The position numbers were made by a program, and so were the translations under genes. A stretch of DNA of 64,000 bases from Stenotrophomonas mori (GTDB lineage: Bacteria; Pseudomonadota; Gammaproteobacteria; Xanthomonadales; Xanthomonadaceae). Below the pieces are notes generated by a model that saw only the letters and a program-made list of their open reading frames with translations, made no database searches and had not been told where the DNA came from. Below are positions 47,864-60,798 of this stretch, piece after piece. Numbering within the stretch: the first letter of the stretch is position 1; each line of letters begins with the position of its first letter. The stretch lies in assembly GCF_023556335.1 (NCBI RefSeq), contig NZ_JAIKTS010000004.1:6752-70751 (forward strand), in the 5' to 3' direction.

Positions 47864-49858
47864 ATGGAAACGACTGCTCGACGTATGGAACGCGCCCTGC
47901 TCTGGCTCGGCCCGCTGGCCCTGCTCATCGGCCTGGCCACCCCGCAGCTCTGGGAGGCCCGGCCACTCGAGCGTGCCCAGGAACTGCTCGTGCTGGGGCT
48001 GTTGGCGACCGGCCTGTCCTGGCTGCCCGCCCGGTTCTGGCGCGGCACGCAGGCGAGCTGGGCGGCCGCACTATGGGTACTGCTGCTGTGCGTGCTCGCC
48101 GGGCCGGTGCCGGTGCTCGCCACCGCGGTGTTCGCCCTGGCCACGCTCGCCATCGGCGGACTGCTGCTGCCCCGTGGTCCGGCCGGGCTGCAGACGGTAC
48201 TGGGGCTGCTGGTGACCGCCGGCGGACTGGGCTGGCTGCTGATGCTGCCCATCCACTTCGGCTGGCTGTACCTGCTGGCCGCCATCGCCCTGGTGGCTCT
48301 CCGCTACAAGGCCCTGGCCACCACGCTGCACGCGGCGGGCAGCCAATGGCGGCAGGCGGTCAACGCCGCGCCGCGGTTGGCCACGCTGTGCGTGATCGTC
48401 ATCGGTCTTGCCGCGGCGAGCTGCTGGCTGCCCACCCTGCAGTACGACGACCTGGCCTATCACCTGCGCCTGCCGTGGCAGCTGCAGCAGCAGGGTTTCT
48501 ACAGCCCGGCGCCGGAGCAGCAGGTGTGGGCATTCGCGCCCTGGGCCTCGGACGTGGTGCAGGCCATCGCCCAGTTGATGGCCCACCAGGAGGCTCGCGG
48601 GCCGGTCAATGCACTGTGGCTGCTGCTGCTGGCCGGCGGACTCTGGCAGCTGGCCGCCCGCCTGGGCGCACCGGCCGCGGGCCGCTGGCTGGCCGCCGCC
48701 GTCGCGTTGAGCCAGCCACTGACCACCGCCCTGGCCGGCGGCATGCAGACCGAGCTGCCGATCGCCACTGTCCTGGCCTGGCTGTTCGCCGTGGTCGCCG
48801 GTCCCCGTGACGGCAGCCTGCGCTTCTGGTTGACCGTGGCCGTCCTCTGCGGGGGGCTGGCGGCCATCAAGACCTCTGCCGCGGTGATGGCCGTGGTGCC
48901 GCTGGCATGGGCATTGTGCCGTCATCCATGGCCATCGCTGCCGCGCATTGCGCTGGTGCTGCTGCTGGGCCTGCTGGTCGCCGGCTCCAGCTACGCGCAC
49001 GGGCAGATACTGGCCGGCAACCCGGTGCTGCCGCTGTTCAACGGCTGGTTCCAGTCGCCGTATTACGCCCCCACCCACTTCTTCGACGACCGCTGGCACA
49101 GCGGCTTCGGCCCGTCGCTGCTGTGGCGGATGAGCTTCCATACCGATCGCTACGTCGAAGCCTATGCCGGCGGCGGCAGCTTCGTGCTGGTCGCACTGTT
49201 CGGCCCCTGGCTGCTGGCGCTGTGCCACCGCACCACGCGGGTTGCCGCCATCGCCGCCACGCTGGTGCTGGTGCTGCCGCTGCTGCCGCTGCAGTACCTG
49301 CGCTACGCCTATCCCGGTCTGGTGGTGCTGAGCGCGGTGCTGGTCACGGCGATGTTCCATGCCAACCTGCGCCAGGCCACCTGGATCGCCATCGGCGTGT
49401 GCGTGCTGCACCTGTGCTTCCAGTCCAGCGCGCACTGGATGTTGCGCTATGGCGCGATCAAGCAGACCGTGAAGGCCGGCGGACGCGACGCCCCGCTGTT
49501 CGAGCGCTTCGCGCCCGAGCGCAGCCTGGCGCGCGCCATCCGCGACGCCGGCGGCCCGCACGGCAACGTGCTGGTGCTGGAGACCGAGCAGTCGTTCTTC
49601 GCCGAGTTCGGCACGCGCGGGCGCACCATCAGCTGGTACTCGCGGCCGCTCTCGCTGGCCGCGGCCCGTGCTGCCAAGGATCCCAGCGGACGGGCCTGGC
49701 TGGCCCTGATGCGCAAGGAGGGCATCAGCGACGTGCTGCTGCGCGGCGACAGCGTCACGCCCGCGCAGCGCGCCGCCCTCAAGCGGGCACGGGCCGAGCA
49801 CCGCAGCACGGTGCAGGAGGCCGAGTGGTGGTCCCTGCCGGTGGACCGGGCACCATGA
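47864..49858 (+). CDS. Large membrane protein, probably a GT-C type glycosyltransferase
   Basis: A 664-residue protein with about 12 hydrophobic helices and a soluble C-terminal domain (~520-664). An acidic motif in an outer loop, [11 protein letters not shown] (Asp195-Asp196), resembles the catalytic loop of GT-C enzymes such as ArnT/PMT that use polyprenyl-linked sugars. The ATG overlaps the GtrA gene stop/start (ATGA) downstream. Together with GtrA and GT2 it suggests modification of a surface glycan. Family assignment is inferred; DUF-type membrane protein is the alternative. A second ATG (47885) is possible. Confidence 0.7.
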   Translation: METTARRMERALLWLGPLALLIGLATPQLWEARPLERAQELLVLGLLATGLSWLPARFWRGTQASWAAALWVLLLCVLAGPVPVLATAVFALATLAIGGLLLPRGPAGLQTVLGLLVTAGGLGWLLMLPIHFGWLYLLAAIALVALRYKALATTLHAAGSQWRQAVNAAPRLATLCVIVIGLAAASCWLPTLQYDDLAYHLRLPWQLQQQGFYSPAPEQQVWAFAPWASDVVQAIAQLMAHQEARGPVNALWLLLLAGGLWQLAARLGAPAAGRWLAAAVALSQPLTTALAGGMQTELPIATVLAWLFAVVAGPRDGSLRFWLTVAVLCGGLAAIKTSAAVMAVVPLAWALCRHPWPSLPRIALVLLLGLLVAGSSYAHGQILAGNPVLPLFNGWFQSPYYAPTHFFDDRWHSGFGPSLLWRMSFHTDRYVEAYAGGGSFVLVALFGPWLLALCHRTTRVAAIAATLVLVLPLLPLQYLRYAYPGLVVLSAVLVTAMFHANLRQATWIAIGVCVLHLCFQSSAHWMLRYGAIKQTVKAGGRDAPLFERFAPERSLARAIRDAGGPHGNVLVLETEQSFFAEFGTRGRTISWYSRPLSLAAARAAKDPSGRAWLALMRKEGISDVLLRGDSVTPAQRAALKRARAEHRSTVQEAEWWSLPVDRAP

Positions 49859-50232
49859 CCCTGACCCGGCAGGGCGCCCTGTTCCTGCTGATGGGCGGCC
49901 TGCAATGGGTGCTCGACTGGCTGTTGACGGTCGCCCTGAGCCACGCCGGGGCGCCGCTGGAGGTGGCCAACATCTGTGGCCGCATCGGTGGCGCCCTGCT
50001 CGGCTTCTGGTTGAATGGAACCGTCACCTTCCCGGCCGCCCGGCGCCTGGGGCGGACGCAGCTGCAACGCTTCGCCATCGCCTGGACAGTGCTCACCGTG
50101 GTCAGTACCGTCGCGGTCGGCCAGGTCGGGCACAGTGCCGGGCTGGAGGCGGCCTGGCTGGCGAAGGCCGTGATCGAGGCCGCGCTGGCCGTCGTCAGCT
50201 TCTTCGTCTCACGCCACTGGATCTATCGCTGA
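49855..50232 (+). CDS. GtrA-family membrane protein
   Basis: A 125-residue protein with four hydrophobic helices and the GtrA-like pattern ANICGRIGGALLGFWLNGTVTF and an end FFVSRHWIYR. GtrA-like proteins are thought to flip undecaprenyl- or polyprenyl-phosphate sugar across the inner membrane. Overlaps the upstream gene (ATGA) and is 3 bases from the GT2 gene, so the three form one operon. Confidence 0.9.
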   Translation: MTLTRQGALFLLMGGLQWVLDWLLTVALSHAGAPLEVANICGRIGGALLGFWLNGTVTFPAARRLGRTQLQRFAIAWTVLTVVSTVAVGQVGHSAGLEAAWLAKAVIEAALAVVSFFVSRHWIYR

Positions 50233-50235
50233 ACC

Positions 50236-51234
50236 ATGACCACCGACAGCCGCATCGCCATCGTCATCCCCTGCTTCCGGGTACGCGAGCAGATCCTGCA
50301 GGTCATCGCCGGGATCGGCCCCGAAGTGGGCTGGATCCATGTCGTCGACGACGCCTGCCCGGAGGGCAGCGGTGCCTGGGTCAGCGAGCACTGCCAGGAT
50401 CCGCGGGTGAGCGTGGTCCGCCATGAGCACAACCAGGGGGTCGGCGGCGCGACCCTGACCGGCTACCGCCTGGCCATGCACGGCGGCGCCGACGTGGTGG
50501 TCAAGCTCGACGGCGACGGGCAGATGGACCCGCGCCTGGTCCGGCAGATCGCCGGTCCACTGCTGGCCGGGCAGGCCGACTACGCCAAGGGCAACCGCTT
50601 CCACCGGCTCGCGTTCGTGCGCGGCATGCCGCCGGTGCGGCTGGTCGGCAATGCCCTGCTGTCGTTCCTGACCAAGCTCTCCAGCGGCTATTGGCAGATC
50701 GCCGACCCGACCAACGGCTTCACCGCCATCCGCCGTGAACTGCTCGCCGAGATGGAGCTGGAGCGCATCGCCCGCCGCTACTTCTTCGAATCCGACCTTC
50801 TCTACCATCTCAACCAGCTGCGCGCGGTGGTGGTGGACGTGCCGATGCAGGCCCGCTACGGCGACGAGCCCAGCAGCCTGCGCCCGCTGCGGGTGATCGG
50901 CCCGTTCCTGCGCGGCCACCTGCGCAACACCGTGCGCCGGATCGGCTACAGCTACCTGTTGCGCGGGTTCTCGGTCGCCAGCGTCGAACTCGGCCTGGGC
51001 CTGGTACTGCTGCTGGGCGGCACCGCCTTCGGCCTGCGCCACTGGATCGGCTCCAGCGACAGCGGCGTGCCCGCCACCGCCGGCACCGTCATGCTCGCGG
51101 CATTGCCGATCATCATCGGCGTACAGATGCTGCTGTCCTGGCTGAACTTCGATGTCGCCGCCGAGCCGCGCACGCCGGTGCACACCCTGCTGGGGAACCG
51201 CCAGTCCTCCCAGCGGCAGGACGGCCGGCACTGA
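50236..51234 (+). CDS. GT2 family glycosyltransferase (polyprenyl-phosphate sugar synthase-like)
   Basis: A 332-residue enzyme. The GT-A fold includes IAIVIPCFRVREQI, a metal-binding VKLDGDGQMDP (DxD) and FESDLLYHL. Two C-terminal helices (~255-300) anchor it in the inner membrane, as in dolichyl/undecaprenyl-phosphate mannose or glucose synthases. It should make a lipid-linked sugar for the GtrA flippase and the GT-C enzyme. GC-rich codon use matches the neighbours. Confidence 0.9.
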   Translation: MTTDSRIAIVIPCFRVREQILQVIAGIGPEVGWIHVVDDACPEGSGAWVSEHCQDPRVSVVRHEHNQGVGGATLTGYRLAMHGGADVVVKLDGDGQMDPRLVRQIAGPLLAGQADYAKGNRFHRLAFVRGMPPVRLVGNALLSFLTKLSSGYWQIADPTNGFTAIRRELLAEMELERIARRYFFESDLLYHLNQLRAVVVDVPMQARYGDEPSSLRPLRVIGPFLRGHLRNTVRRIGYSYLLRGFSVASVELGLGLVLLLGGTAFGLRHWIGSSDSGVPATAGTVMLAALPIIIGVQMLLSWLNFDVAAEPRTPVHTLLGNRQSSQRQDGRH

Positions 51235-51278
51235 GTACGGCGCGCGGGCCGCAGCCGGGCATCGCCCAGAAACAAGAA

Positions 51279-51297
51279 CGCCGGCACGGGGCCGGCG
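51279..51297 (-). terminator. Rho-independent terminator after atpC
   Basis: CGCCGGC (51279-51285) pairs with GCCGGCG (51291-51297) around a 5-base loop. On the minus strand the stem is followed by TTCTTGTTT. It ends the atp operon, and the opposite strand may end the glycan operon. Confidence 0.7.
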
Positions 51298-51324
51298 CTT
51301 GTGCATGCGTCCGCTGTCGCGGCC

Positions 51325-51747
51325 TCAGTGCTTGAGGTTGCGGCGCAGGCGCTCCAGCGCCTGCAGCTGCGCGGTGACCTCGGCCAGGCGCTGCTGCGCC
51401 TCGGCCAGCTCCATGGCCTCGCCACGGTTGGCCAGCACCCGCTCGGCTTCTTCCTTGGCCTTGCGCACCGCCGCTTCATCGATGTCGGTGGCGCGGATGG
51501 CGGTATCGGCCAGCACGGTCACGACCTGCGGCTGCACTTCCAGGATGCCGCCGGAAATGGCGAAATCCAGGTGCTCGCCGGCAGCGGTGGTGACAACGAC
51601 CTTGCCCGGCTTCAGGCGGGTGATCAGCGGCGCGTGCTTGGGCGCGATGCCCAGCTCGCCCAGTTCACCGGTGGCCACGACCAGGGTCGCGTCGCCGCTG
51701 AAGATCTGCTGCTCGGCACTGACGATGTCGCAACGGATGGTGCTCAT
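51325..51747 (-). CDS. atpC: ATP synthase epsilon subunit
   Basis: A 140-residue F1 subunit of the central stalk. The N-terminal beta-sandwich has [20 protein letters not shown] and the C-terminal helices regulate the enzyme. Last gene of the atp operon. An 83-base gap separates it from atpD; a GC-rich stem lies in that gap (51801-51820). Confidence 0.97.
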   Translation of the reverse strand: MSTIRCDIVSAEQQIFSGDATLVVATGELGELGIAPKHAPLITRLKPGKVVVTTAAGEHLDFAISGGILEVQPQVVTVLADTAIRATDIDEAAVRKAKEEAERVLANRGEAMELAEAQQRLAEVTAQLQALERLRRNLKH

Positions 51748-51800
51748 GGAACTCTCTTCGCCTGGTTGGGTGGGCCTGCGCCCACCGCAGGATGCCGCAG

Positions 51801-51820
51801 CGGCGGAGCGGGCTCCGCCG
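51801..51820. other. GC hairpin between atpD and atpC
   Basis: CGGCGGAGC pairs with GCTCCGCCG around two bases in CGGCGGAGCGGGCTCCGCCG. It resembles the core of the SMAG-like elements but lacks the GTAG end. It may shape the relative amount of atpC mRNA. Confidence 0.4.
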
Positions 51821-51830
51821 TGTGCGGGAA

Positions 51831-54138
<2,308 letters not shown>

Positions 54139-54164
54139 CTCTGATTCCCGTGGCGCGAGGCGGG

Positions 54165-54240
54165 GCCCCGCGTTTGCCGTGGAGCGGAGCCGCGCTCCGC
54201 CGTCTTCAGTCGTGCGGAGCCGGGCTCCGCACTACAGGAC
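54165..54240. repeat. SMAG/REP-like palindromes between atpA and atpG
   Basis: Two GC palindromes face each other: GCGGAGCCGCGCTCCGC at 54184-54200 and GTGCGGAGCCGGGCTCCGCAC at 54212-54232, the latter ending CTAC (GTAG on the minus strand). It matches the other repeats in the window. A likely mRNA-stabilising element inside the atp operon. Confidence 0.75.
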
Positions 54241-54245
54241 CGGTA

Positions 54246-55808
<1,563 letters not shown>

Positions 55809-55852
55809 CGTCAGGTCCTAGTGCCGGCTTGTGGCCGGACGGTAATGAGAAT

Positions 55853-56380
55853 TCAGTGTGCGAGCGTGGTCTGCAGGCGCGACAGCTTGCCCTTGAGCGA
55901 ACCGTCGATGACCACGTCGCCGGCATCGATCACGGCGCCGCCGATCAGCGAAGCGTCCACCGCGGTCGACAGCTCGACGTCGCGGCCGAAGCGCCTGCGC
56001 AGCGCGGCCTTGATCGTTTCCAGCTCCCCGGCCGACAGCTCGGCCGCCGAGGTCACCGTGGCCTTGACCACGTTTTCGGCCTCCGCGCGCAGCTGGTCGA
56101 ACAGCGCCGAGACCTCCGGCAGCTGCGGCAACCGCTGCGACTCGGCCAGCAGGCCCAGGAAACGCCCGTAGGTGTCGCCCGCCGCGTCCGGCGCCAGCAG
56201 GGCGACGGCGTCGCCGCGGCCCAGCTGCGGGTTGGACAGCAGGGCCGACACGCGCGGATCGGCAGCCACGCGGGCGGAGAACGCGAGCGCCTCCGACCAC
56301 GGCGCGAACGTGCCTTCCTCGCGCGCGATCGCGAACGCGGCACGGGCGTAGGGGCGGGCAAGCGTGAGGGCCTGGCTCAT
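55853..56380 (-). CDS. atpH: ATP synthase delta subunit
   Basis: A 175-residue peripheral-stalk subunit. N-terminal LARPYARAAFAIAREEG and C-terminal DVELSTAVDASLIGGAVIDAGDVVIDGSL are the family signatures. It starts 3 bases after atpF. Confidence 0.97.
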   Translation of the reverse strand: MSQALTLARPYARAAFAIAREEGTFAPWSEALAFSARVAADPRVSALLSNPQLGRGDAVALLAPDAAGDTYGRFLGLLAESQRLPQLPEVSALFDQLRAEAENVVKATVTSAAELSAGELETIKAALRRRFGRDVELSTAVDASLIGGAVIDAGDVVIDGSLKGKLSRLQTTLAH

Positions 56381-56383
56381 CGA

Positions 56384-56854
56384 TCAGATCTCCGCGGCCA
56401 GTTCGTCGAGCAGCGCCTTGTGGGCGTTGGCGTCGATCTCGCGCTTGAGCAGCTTTTCCGCACCGGTCACCGCCAGCGCGGACACCTGCTTGCGCAGATC
56501 CTCGCGGGCACGGTTGGCGGCGGCGGCGATTTCGGCCTGGGCCAGCTCCTTCTGCCGGTTGGCCTCGGCGATGGCCTCGTTCTTGGCGGCCTCGACGATC
56601 TGGTTGGCGCGGGCGTGGGCCTGGTCGATGATCTCGTTGGCCTTGCCGCGGGCGTCCTTCAACGCCTCGTTGACCTTCACTTCGGCCTGCGCCAGGTCCT
56701 TCTGGCTGCGGTCGGCAGCGGCCAGGCCTTCGGCGATCTTCTGCTGGCGCTCTTCGATGGCCTTCAGCAGCGGCGGCCAGATCAGGGTCGCGATGATCCA
56801 GATCAGCGCAGCAAAGGCCAGGGCCTGTGCAAGGAGGGTGAGATTGATATTCAT
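56384..56854 (-). CDS. atpF: ATP synthase b subunit
   Basis: A 156-residue stalk subunit. One N-terminal helix ([20 protein letters not shown]) is followed by a long charged coiled coil. Same length as E. coli AtpF. A single b gene indicates a homodimer. Confidence 0.97.
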   Translation of the reverse strand: MNINLTLLAQALAFAALIWIIATLIWPPLLKAIEERQQKIAEGLAAADRSQKDLAQAEVKVNEALKDARGKANEIIDQAHARANQIVEAAKNEAIAEANRQKELAQAEIAAAANRAREDLRKQVSALAVTGAEKLLKREIDANAHKALLDELAAEI

Positions 56855-56967
56855 GGGTTCGCTCGATCGCGGGTGTCGGGGGTGGCCACGCCGCCGTGGC
56901 GGCGTGGCCGGACCTTCATCCGAAGCCGGTGGCCACGCAGGGCGACCGGCCCGTCACTTCAGCCGGA

Positions 56968-57270
56968 TCAGCCCGCCAGCTTGGCGGCTTCGGTCAGCAG
57001 GGCGGCGGCCAGCGGGTTGGCGAAGGCCAGCAGCAGGCCGACGGCGACCGAGATGATGAACGCGGCGTCGATCAGGCCGGCGGTGATGAACATGCGGACC
57101 TGCAGCACCGGGATCAGCTCCGGCTGGCGCGCGGCCGACTCCAGGAACTTACCGGCCATGATGGCCAGACCCAGACCGGCGCCGAGCGCGGCCAGGCCGA
57201 TCATGATGCCGACGGCAAGGGCGGTGGAGCTCTGGACCTGGGCGAGATTGGTCAGGACGGCGAAGTGCAT
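56968..57270 (-). CDS. atpE: ATP synthase c subunit
   Basis: A 100-residue Fo ring subunit with two helices. The ion-carrying carboxylate is Asp68 in [10 protein letters not shown], equal to E. coli Asp61; the Na+-type Gln/Glu ligands are not seen, so a proton ring is likely. Slightly longer than the 79-residue E. coli protein owing to N-terminal residues. 113 bases separate it from atpF. Confidence 0.96.
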   Translation of the reverse strand: MHFAVLTNLAQVQSSTALAVGIMIGLAALGAGLGLAIMAGKFLESAARQPELIPVLQVRMFITAGLIDAAFIISVAVGLLLAFANPLAAALLTEAAKLAG

Positions 57271-57343
57271 GGTTTTCTCCGAGAACTTGAGTAGCTAAGG
57301 GTGATGAAAGGGATGAAGGTTGAAACCGGATGAAGCTTGTAAC

Positions 57344-58141
57344 TCAGTGACTGTCTTCCGACAGGCTCAGATACACGATCGACAGCATCATGAAGATGAA
57401 GGCCTGCAGCGGAATCACCAGCAGGTGGAACAGCATCCAGCCGAGGCCGAACACGCCGCCCGCGACGGCACCGAACAGACCGGCGCCGCCCAGCACCCAG
57501 ATCAGCAGGAAGACGATCTCGCCGCCGAACATGTTGCCGAACAGTCGCATCGCCAGCGAAATGGGCTTGCTCAGCCACTCGACGATGTTGAGGATCAGGT
57601 TGAACGGCATCATCCACTTGCCGAACGGCGCCGTCAGGAATTCCTTGATGAACCCGAGGAGTCCCTTGGACTTGAGCGCGAAGAAGAGCATCAGGAAGAA
57701 CACGCTGATCGACATGCCCAGGGTGGCATTGACGTCGGCGGTCGGCACCGGCTTCCAGTAGTGCACGCCCGCCCATTCCAGCGGCTTGGCGATGAAGTCG
57801 GCCGGAATCATCTTGAGCAGGTTCATCAAGAGGATCCAGAAGAAGATGGTGATCGCGATCGGCGTGATCAGCTTGCTCTTGCCGTGGTAGGTGTCCTTGG
57901 CCTGGCGGTCGACGAACTCCAGGCAGATCTCGATGAAGGCCTGCCACTTGCCCGGCACGCCCGCGGTGGCCTTGCGGGTGGCCATCCAGAATGCGAACAC
58001 CATCACCAGCCCCATCAGCACCGCGGTGATCACGGTATCGACGTGGAGGGTCCAGAACGGCCCGCCCTCACCGACCTGCGCGGTCAGATTCTGCAGGTGA
58101 TGCTGGATGTAGGTGGTAGGGGTTAGAGCCTCGCCCGCCAT
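57344..58141 (-). CDS. atpB: ATP synthase a subunit
   Basis: A 265-residue membrane subunit with five to six helices. The essential Arg is in LAMRLFGNMFGGE. Proton half-channels with c subunits. Second gene of the operon, 30 bases after atpI. Confidence 0.97.
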   Translation of the reverse strand: MAGEALTPTTYIQHHLQNLTAQVGEGGPFWTLHVDTVITAVLMGLVMVFAFWMATRKATAGVPGKWQAFIEICLEFVDRQAKDTYHGKSKLITPIAITIFFWILLMNLLKMIPADFIAKPLEWAGVHYWKPVPTADVNATLGMSISVFFLMLFFALKSKGLLGFIKEFLTAPFGKWMMPFNLILNIVEWLSKPISLAMRLFGNMFGGEIVFLLIWVLGGAGLFGAVAGGVFGLGWMLFHLLVIPLQAFIFMMLSIVYLSLSEDSH

Positions 58142-58171
58142 GTGTCCTGAACCTTATCTATGTGAATTCGA

Positions 58172-58537
58172 TCAACGCCTGGCCAGAGCCAGAACCTGGA
58201 ACATCAGCGCCACCGGGATGGCCGCCAGCAGCGCCAGGGGCGGCAGCCGCCACCAGACGAAGGCCATCGCCAGCACCGCCGCGATCAGCGCCATCTTCAG
58301 CATGAACCCCAGGAACAGGCGGATCATCGCCGAACCGGCACTGCGCACGCCGCCGCCGAGCCCCACCCAGGCCGCCAGGACCGTTCCCGCCACCACCGTC
58401 ACGCCCGATACGAGCGCGCCAAGGGCGTGGTACGGCCCCTTCAGCAGGAAGGCCAGCGCCAGGACAACCACCGCGGCCAGCGGGTAGACCGCGGCGCGCA
58501 GCATCAGCCGCCGACCCGCTTCAACGGAGTTCAGCAC
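58172..58537 (-). CDS. atpI: ATP synthase subunit I-like membrane protein
   Basis: A 121-residue protein with four helices, including KGPYHALGALVSGVTVVAG and FLGFMLKMALIAAVL. Its position before atpB and layout fit AtpI, which helps assemble the c ring. Sequence conservation in this family is low, so position is the main evidence. Confidence 0.85.
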   Translation of the reverse strand: MLNSVEAGRRLMLRAAVYPLAAVVVLALAFLLKGPYHALGALVSGVTVVAGTVLAAWVGLGGGVRSAGSAMIRLFLGFMLKMALIAAVLAMAFVWWRLPPLALLAAIPVALMFQVLALARR

Positions 58538-58606
58538 GTGAAATGTCCTGCTTCATGGAACCTGGGAGACCTGGGCGACGCCGGGGGCGCCTCGTCGAGC
58601 CGCGAG

Positions 58607-58636
58607 AGTATAGCAGCGGTACATTTTGCTAGACAA
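58607..58636 (-). promoter_or_regulatory. Sigma-70 promoter of the atp operon
   Basis: On the minus strand TTGTCT (58631-58636) and TATACT (58607-58612) are 18 bases apart, about 70 bases before the atpI start. The sequence around is locally AT-rich. It is the best promoter in the 323-base gap (58538-58860); no other gene is seen in that gap. Confidence 0.65.
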
Positions 58637-58860
58637 CCGCCACAAGCCGCCCCCCGGGAATCGCAAGTGACGGCATCTACAGGATTTTTCGCCCGCGATC
58701 CAGTACGTCCGGCGGCCTCGCGCATCGTCCACCGCGGCCGATTGTGCGTTGCAGCACATCCGTCCGGCCTGCACGCGCCCTGCACCTGCCGGTCACGCCG
58801 GTGGTACGCCGGTTCGTCCAAGGTGACCGCTCCGGATTCCACACACGGAGCGATTCGACG

Positions 58861-59685
58861 ATGCGACTTCCCCCCTGCCTTCCGACCTGCGCCGCCTGCG
58901 CGCTGGCGCTTGCCTCCCTGCATGCCGCACCGGCCCGTGCGGCCGAGGACGATCCCCGCTTCACCCTGCGCCTGGGCGCGATGAACATCGATTCGTCCAA
59001 CACCCTGCGCGGCCGCACCGACATCGACGGCCAGCCGCTCACCCTCAGCCGCGACTTCGACCTGGGCAGCAAGGAGTGGGAGCCGCGCGTGGACGGCATC
59101 TTCCGCCTCAGCGACCGCCAGCGGCTGATCTTCGACTACTTCAAGTACGACAAGAACCGCCGCGAGGTGCTCGACGACGGTGTCAGCTTCGGCGGCGTCA
59201 GCGTTCCCGCCGGCAGCTTCGTCAAGGGCGAGCTGAAGTACCAGGTGGCGAGCCTGGTCTACGACTACTCGGTGGTCGACACCGACCAGTTCGACCTGGG
59301 CCTGCAGCTGGGTGGCGAGTACGCCAAGGTCTCGACCAAGGCGTTCGCCGATGTCGGCGACCTCTACCGCGGCCGGTTCCTCGACGAATCGACCGACGGC
59401 ATCGCCCCGGTGGTCGGCATGCGCCTGACCTTCACCCCCTCCGAGCACTGGCTGATCAACCTGCAGGGCCAGTACCTCAACACCCGCTGGGGCAGCTTCG
59501 ACGACTACAAGGGCGACCTGAGCCGCGCCAACGCCATCGTGCAGTACAACATCAACGAGAACTTCGGCATCTTCGCCGGCTACGACTGGTTCAAGCTCGA
59601 TGCCGACAAGCGCGGCAGCGACGGCATGATCGGCCTGAAGCAGGAGTTCAAGGGCCCCCTGGCCGGCGTGAGCCTGTCGTTCTGA
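58861..59685 (+). CDS. Outer-membrane beta-barrel protein of unknown function
   Basis: A 274-residue protein with a signal peptide (residues 1-28, ending ARA). The mature part has alternating amphipathic strands: FTLRLGAMNI, RQRLIFDYFKYD, FDLGLQLGGEYAKVS, HWLINLQGQYLNT, FGIFAGYDWFKLD, and ends VSLSF with a terminal Phe as in outer-membrane barrels. The start at 58861 gives the signal peptide and has GGAG upstream. No close family recognised; it resembles OmpA/OprF-type porin barrels only generally. Stands alone. Confidence 0.82.
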   Translation: MRLPPCLPTCAACALALASLHAAPARAAEDDPRFTLRLGAMNIDSSNTLRGRTDIDGQPLTLSRDFDLGSKEWEPRVDGIFRLSDRQRLIFDYFKYDKNRREVLDDGVSFGGVSVPAGSFVKGELKYQVASLVYDYSVVDTDQFDLGLQLGGEYAKVSTKAFADVGDLYRGRFLDESTDGIAPVVGMRLTFTPSEHWLINLQGQYLNTRWGSFDDYKGDLSRANAIVQYNINENFGIFAGYDWFKLDADKRGSDGMIGLKQEFKGPLAGVSLSF

Positions 59686-59769
59686 CACGGGGCGGCGTGT
59701 CCGGACGGGCACGCTTTCCTGCCCGGTGGCACCTCGGCACTGCCCGGCGTGCCACTTAGACGGGAACGC

Positions 59770-60015
59770 CCAGCGGAGCCTGGCTCCGCTCTACACGGCA
59801 TACGCGAACACCCGGATTTCATCCACGCGACGTTCGCACCCCACCCGTAGCGCCGGGCGCTGCCCGGCGTCCGGCCTTGCCGGGAATGCGCCAGCGGAGC
59901 GCGGCTCCGCTCTACACCACGGGCCTGGCCACCGAGGTTTCATTCGCCCAATGCCGGTACCTGCCCGGCGTGCCGCCTTGCCGGGAACGCCCCGGCAGAG
60001 CATGGCGCCGCGCTA
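59770..60015. repeat. Cluster of SMAG/REP-like palindromes
   Basis: The gap 59686-60030 has no gene. It holds AGCGGAGCC-TGGCTCCGCT-CTAC at 59772-59794, GTAG-CGCCGGGCGCTGCCCGGCG at 59847-59869, and AGCGGAGCGCGGCTCCGCTCTAC at 59893-59915, with a weaker copy ending CTAC near 60015. Orientations alternate, giving head-to-head pairs. Open frames crossing it are due to the repeat. Confidence 0.75.
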
Positions 60016-60030
60016 CATCACCGGCATTGC

Positions 60031-60756
60031 CTACAGCAGCTTCCCGTCCGCATCGGTGGCCGGTACCGGGAACACCTCCACGGCGACGCAGGGATAATCG
60101 GCCAGCGGCATCAGGCCCAGCGCGGCACGGCGCGCATCTACCTGCCCGGACACTTCCATCGGCTTGGGTTGCCAACTGCCGCTGATCGCCGCCAGCTGGC
60201 TGCCATGGCGCTGCGGCATGCCGGTATTGACCAGCACGCGATCAACCAGCAGCGCATACTCGCGCGCCGCGGCTTCACCGCTGTCCACCTTCGGTGCCAG
60301 GCCTTCCAGCACCTGCTGCTGGACGGCCGCATAGGTGTCGGCATGCGGCACCAGCAACCACGCTGCGGCCATGCCATCGGCGCCGACTTCACGCACGCCC
60401 GGCAGGCCGTGATGGTCGGCAACGACCTGCTTGATCCTCGGCAGGTGGGCCGCGTCCACCCCCAGCATCTTCGTGATCATCTCCTGCGACCCGTCGCCGT
60501 CACGCGCGTCCTGGTCGAGGCGCGCCATTTCCAGCAGCCGCTCGCGCAGCTGTGGCGCGCTGGGCGTGATGCCGGCCCATCGGCGCGCGTCCTCCACCTA
60601 GCGTGCCTCCTCGGCCCTGGTGAACGTCGCCGCTCCGGAACATTTCAACAGCGCCGCCGCCAGTTCCGGATCCTCTTCCGCGGCGCAGGCCGTGCCCGCC
60701 CACGCCACTGCCGCCGTCACCACGACTGCCCGCAGCATGGCCGTCCTGCCTGTCAT
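60031..60756 (-). pseudogene. Secreted protein gene interrupted by an in-frame amber codon
   Basis: Read on the minus strand from ATG 60756, the frame gives a signal peptide (MLRAVVVTAAVAWAGTACA from the second Met) and a short mature stretch ending FTRAEEAR. It then hits TAG at 60598-60600 and continues in the same frame, immediately with GTG, for 188 residues to 60031 (LLEMARLDQDARDGD ... VEVFPVPATDADGKLL). The natural reading is a single ~241-residue secreted protein broken by one base change. The alternative is that the downstream GTG starts a separate protein lacking a signal peptide. The later part resembles DUF6624-like proteins in a loose way (Leu-Met-x-x-x-Asp-Gln-x-x-Arg); this is weak. 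Confidence 0.7.
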
Positions 60757-60767
60757 GTCCGCAAACA

Positions 60768-60793
60768 GCGACGCCCCGGTGAAGGGGCGTCGC
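60768..60793 (-). terminator. Terminator after lpdA
   Basis: GCGACGCCCC (60768-60777) pairs perfectly with GGGGCGTCGC (60784-60793). On the minus strand it is followed by TGTTTGC. It lies between the lpdA stop and the broken gene, so the latter probably has its own promoter. Confidence 0.75.
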
Positions 60794-60798
60794 GCGGA

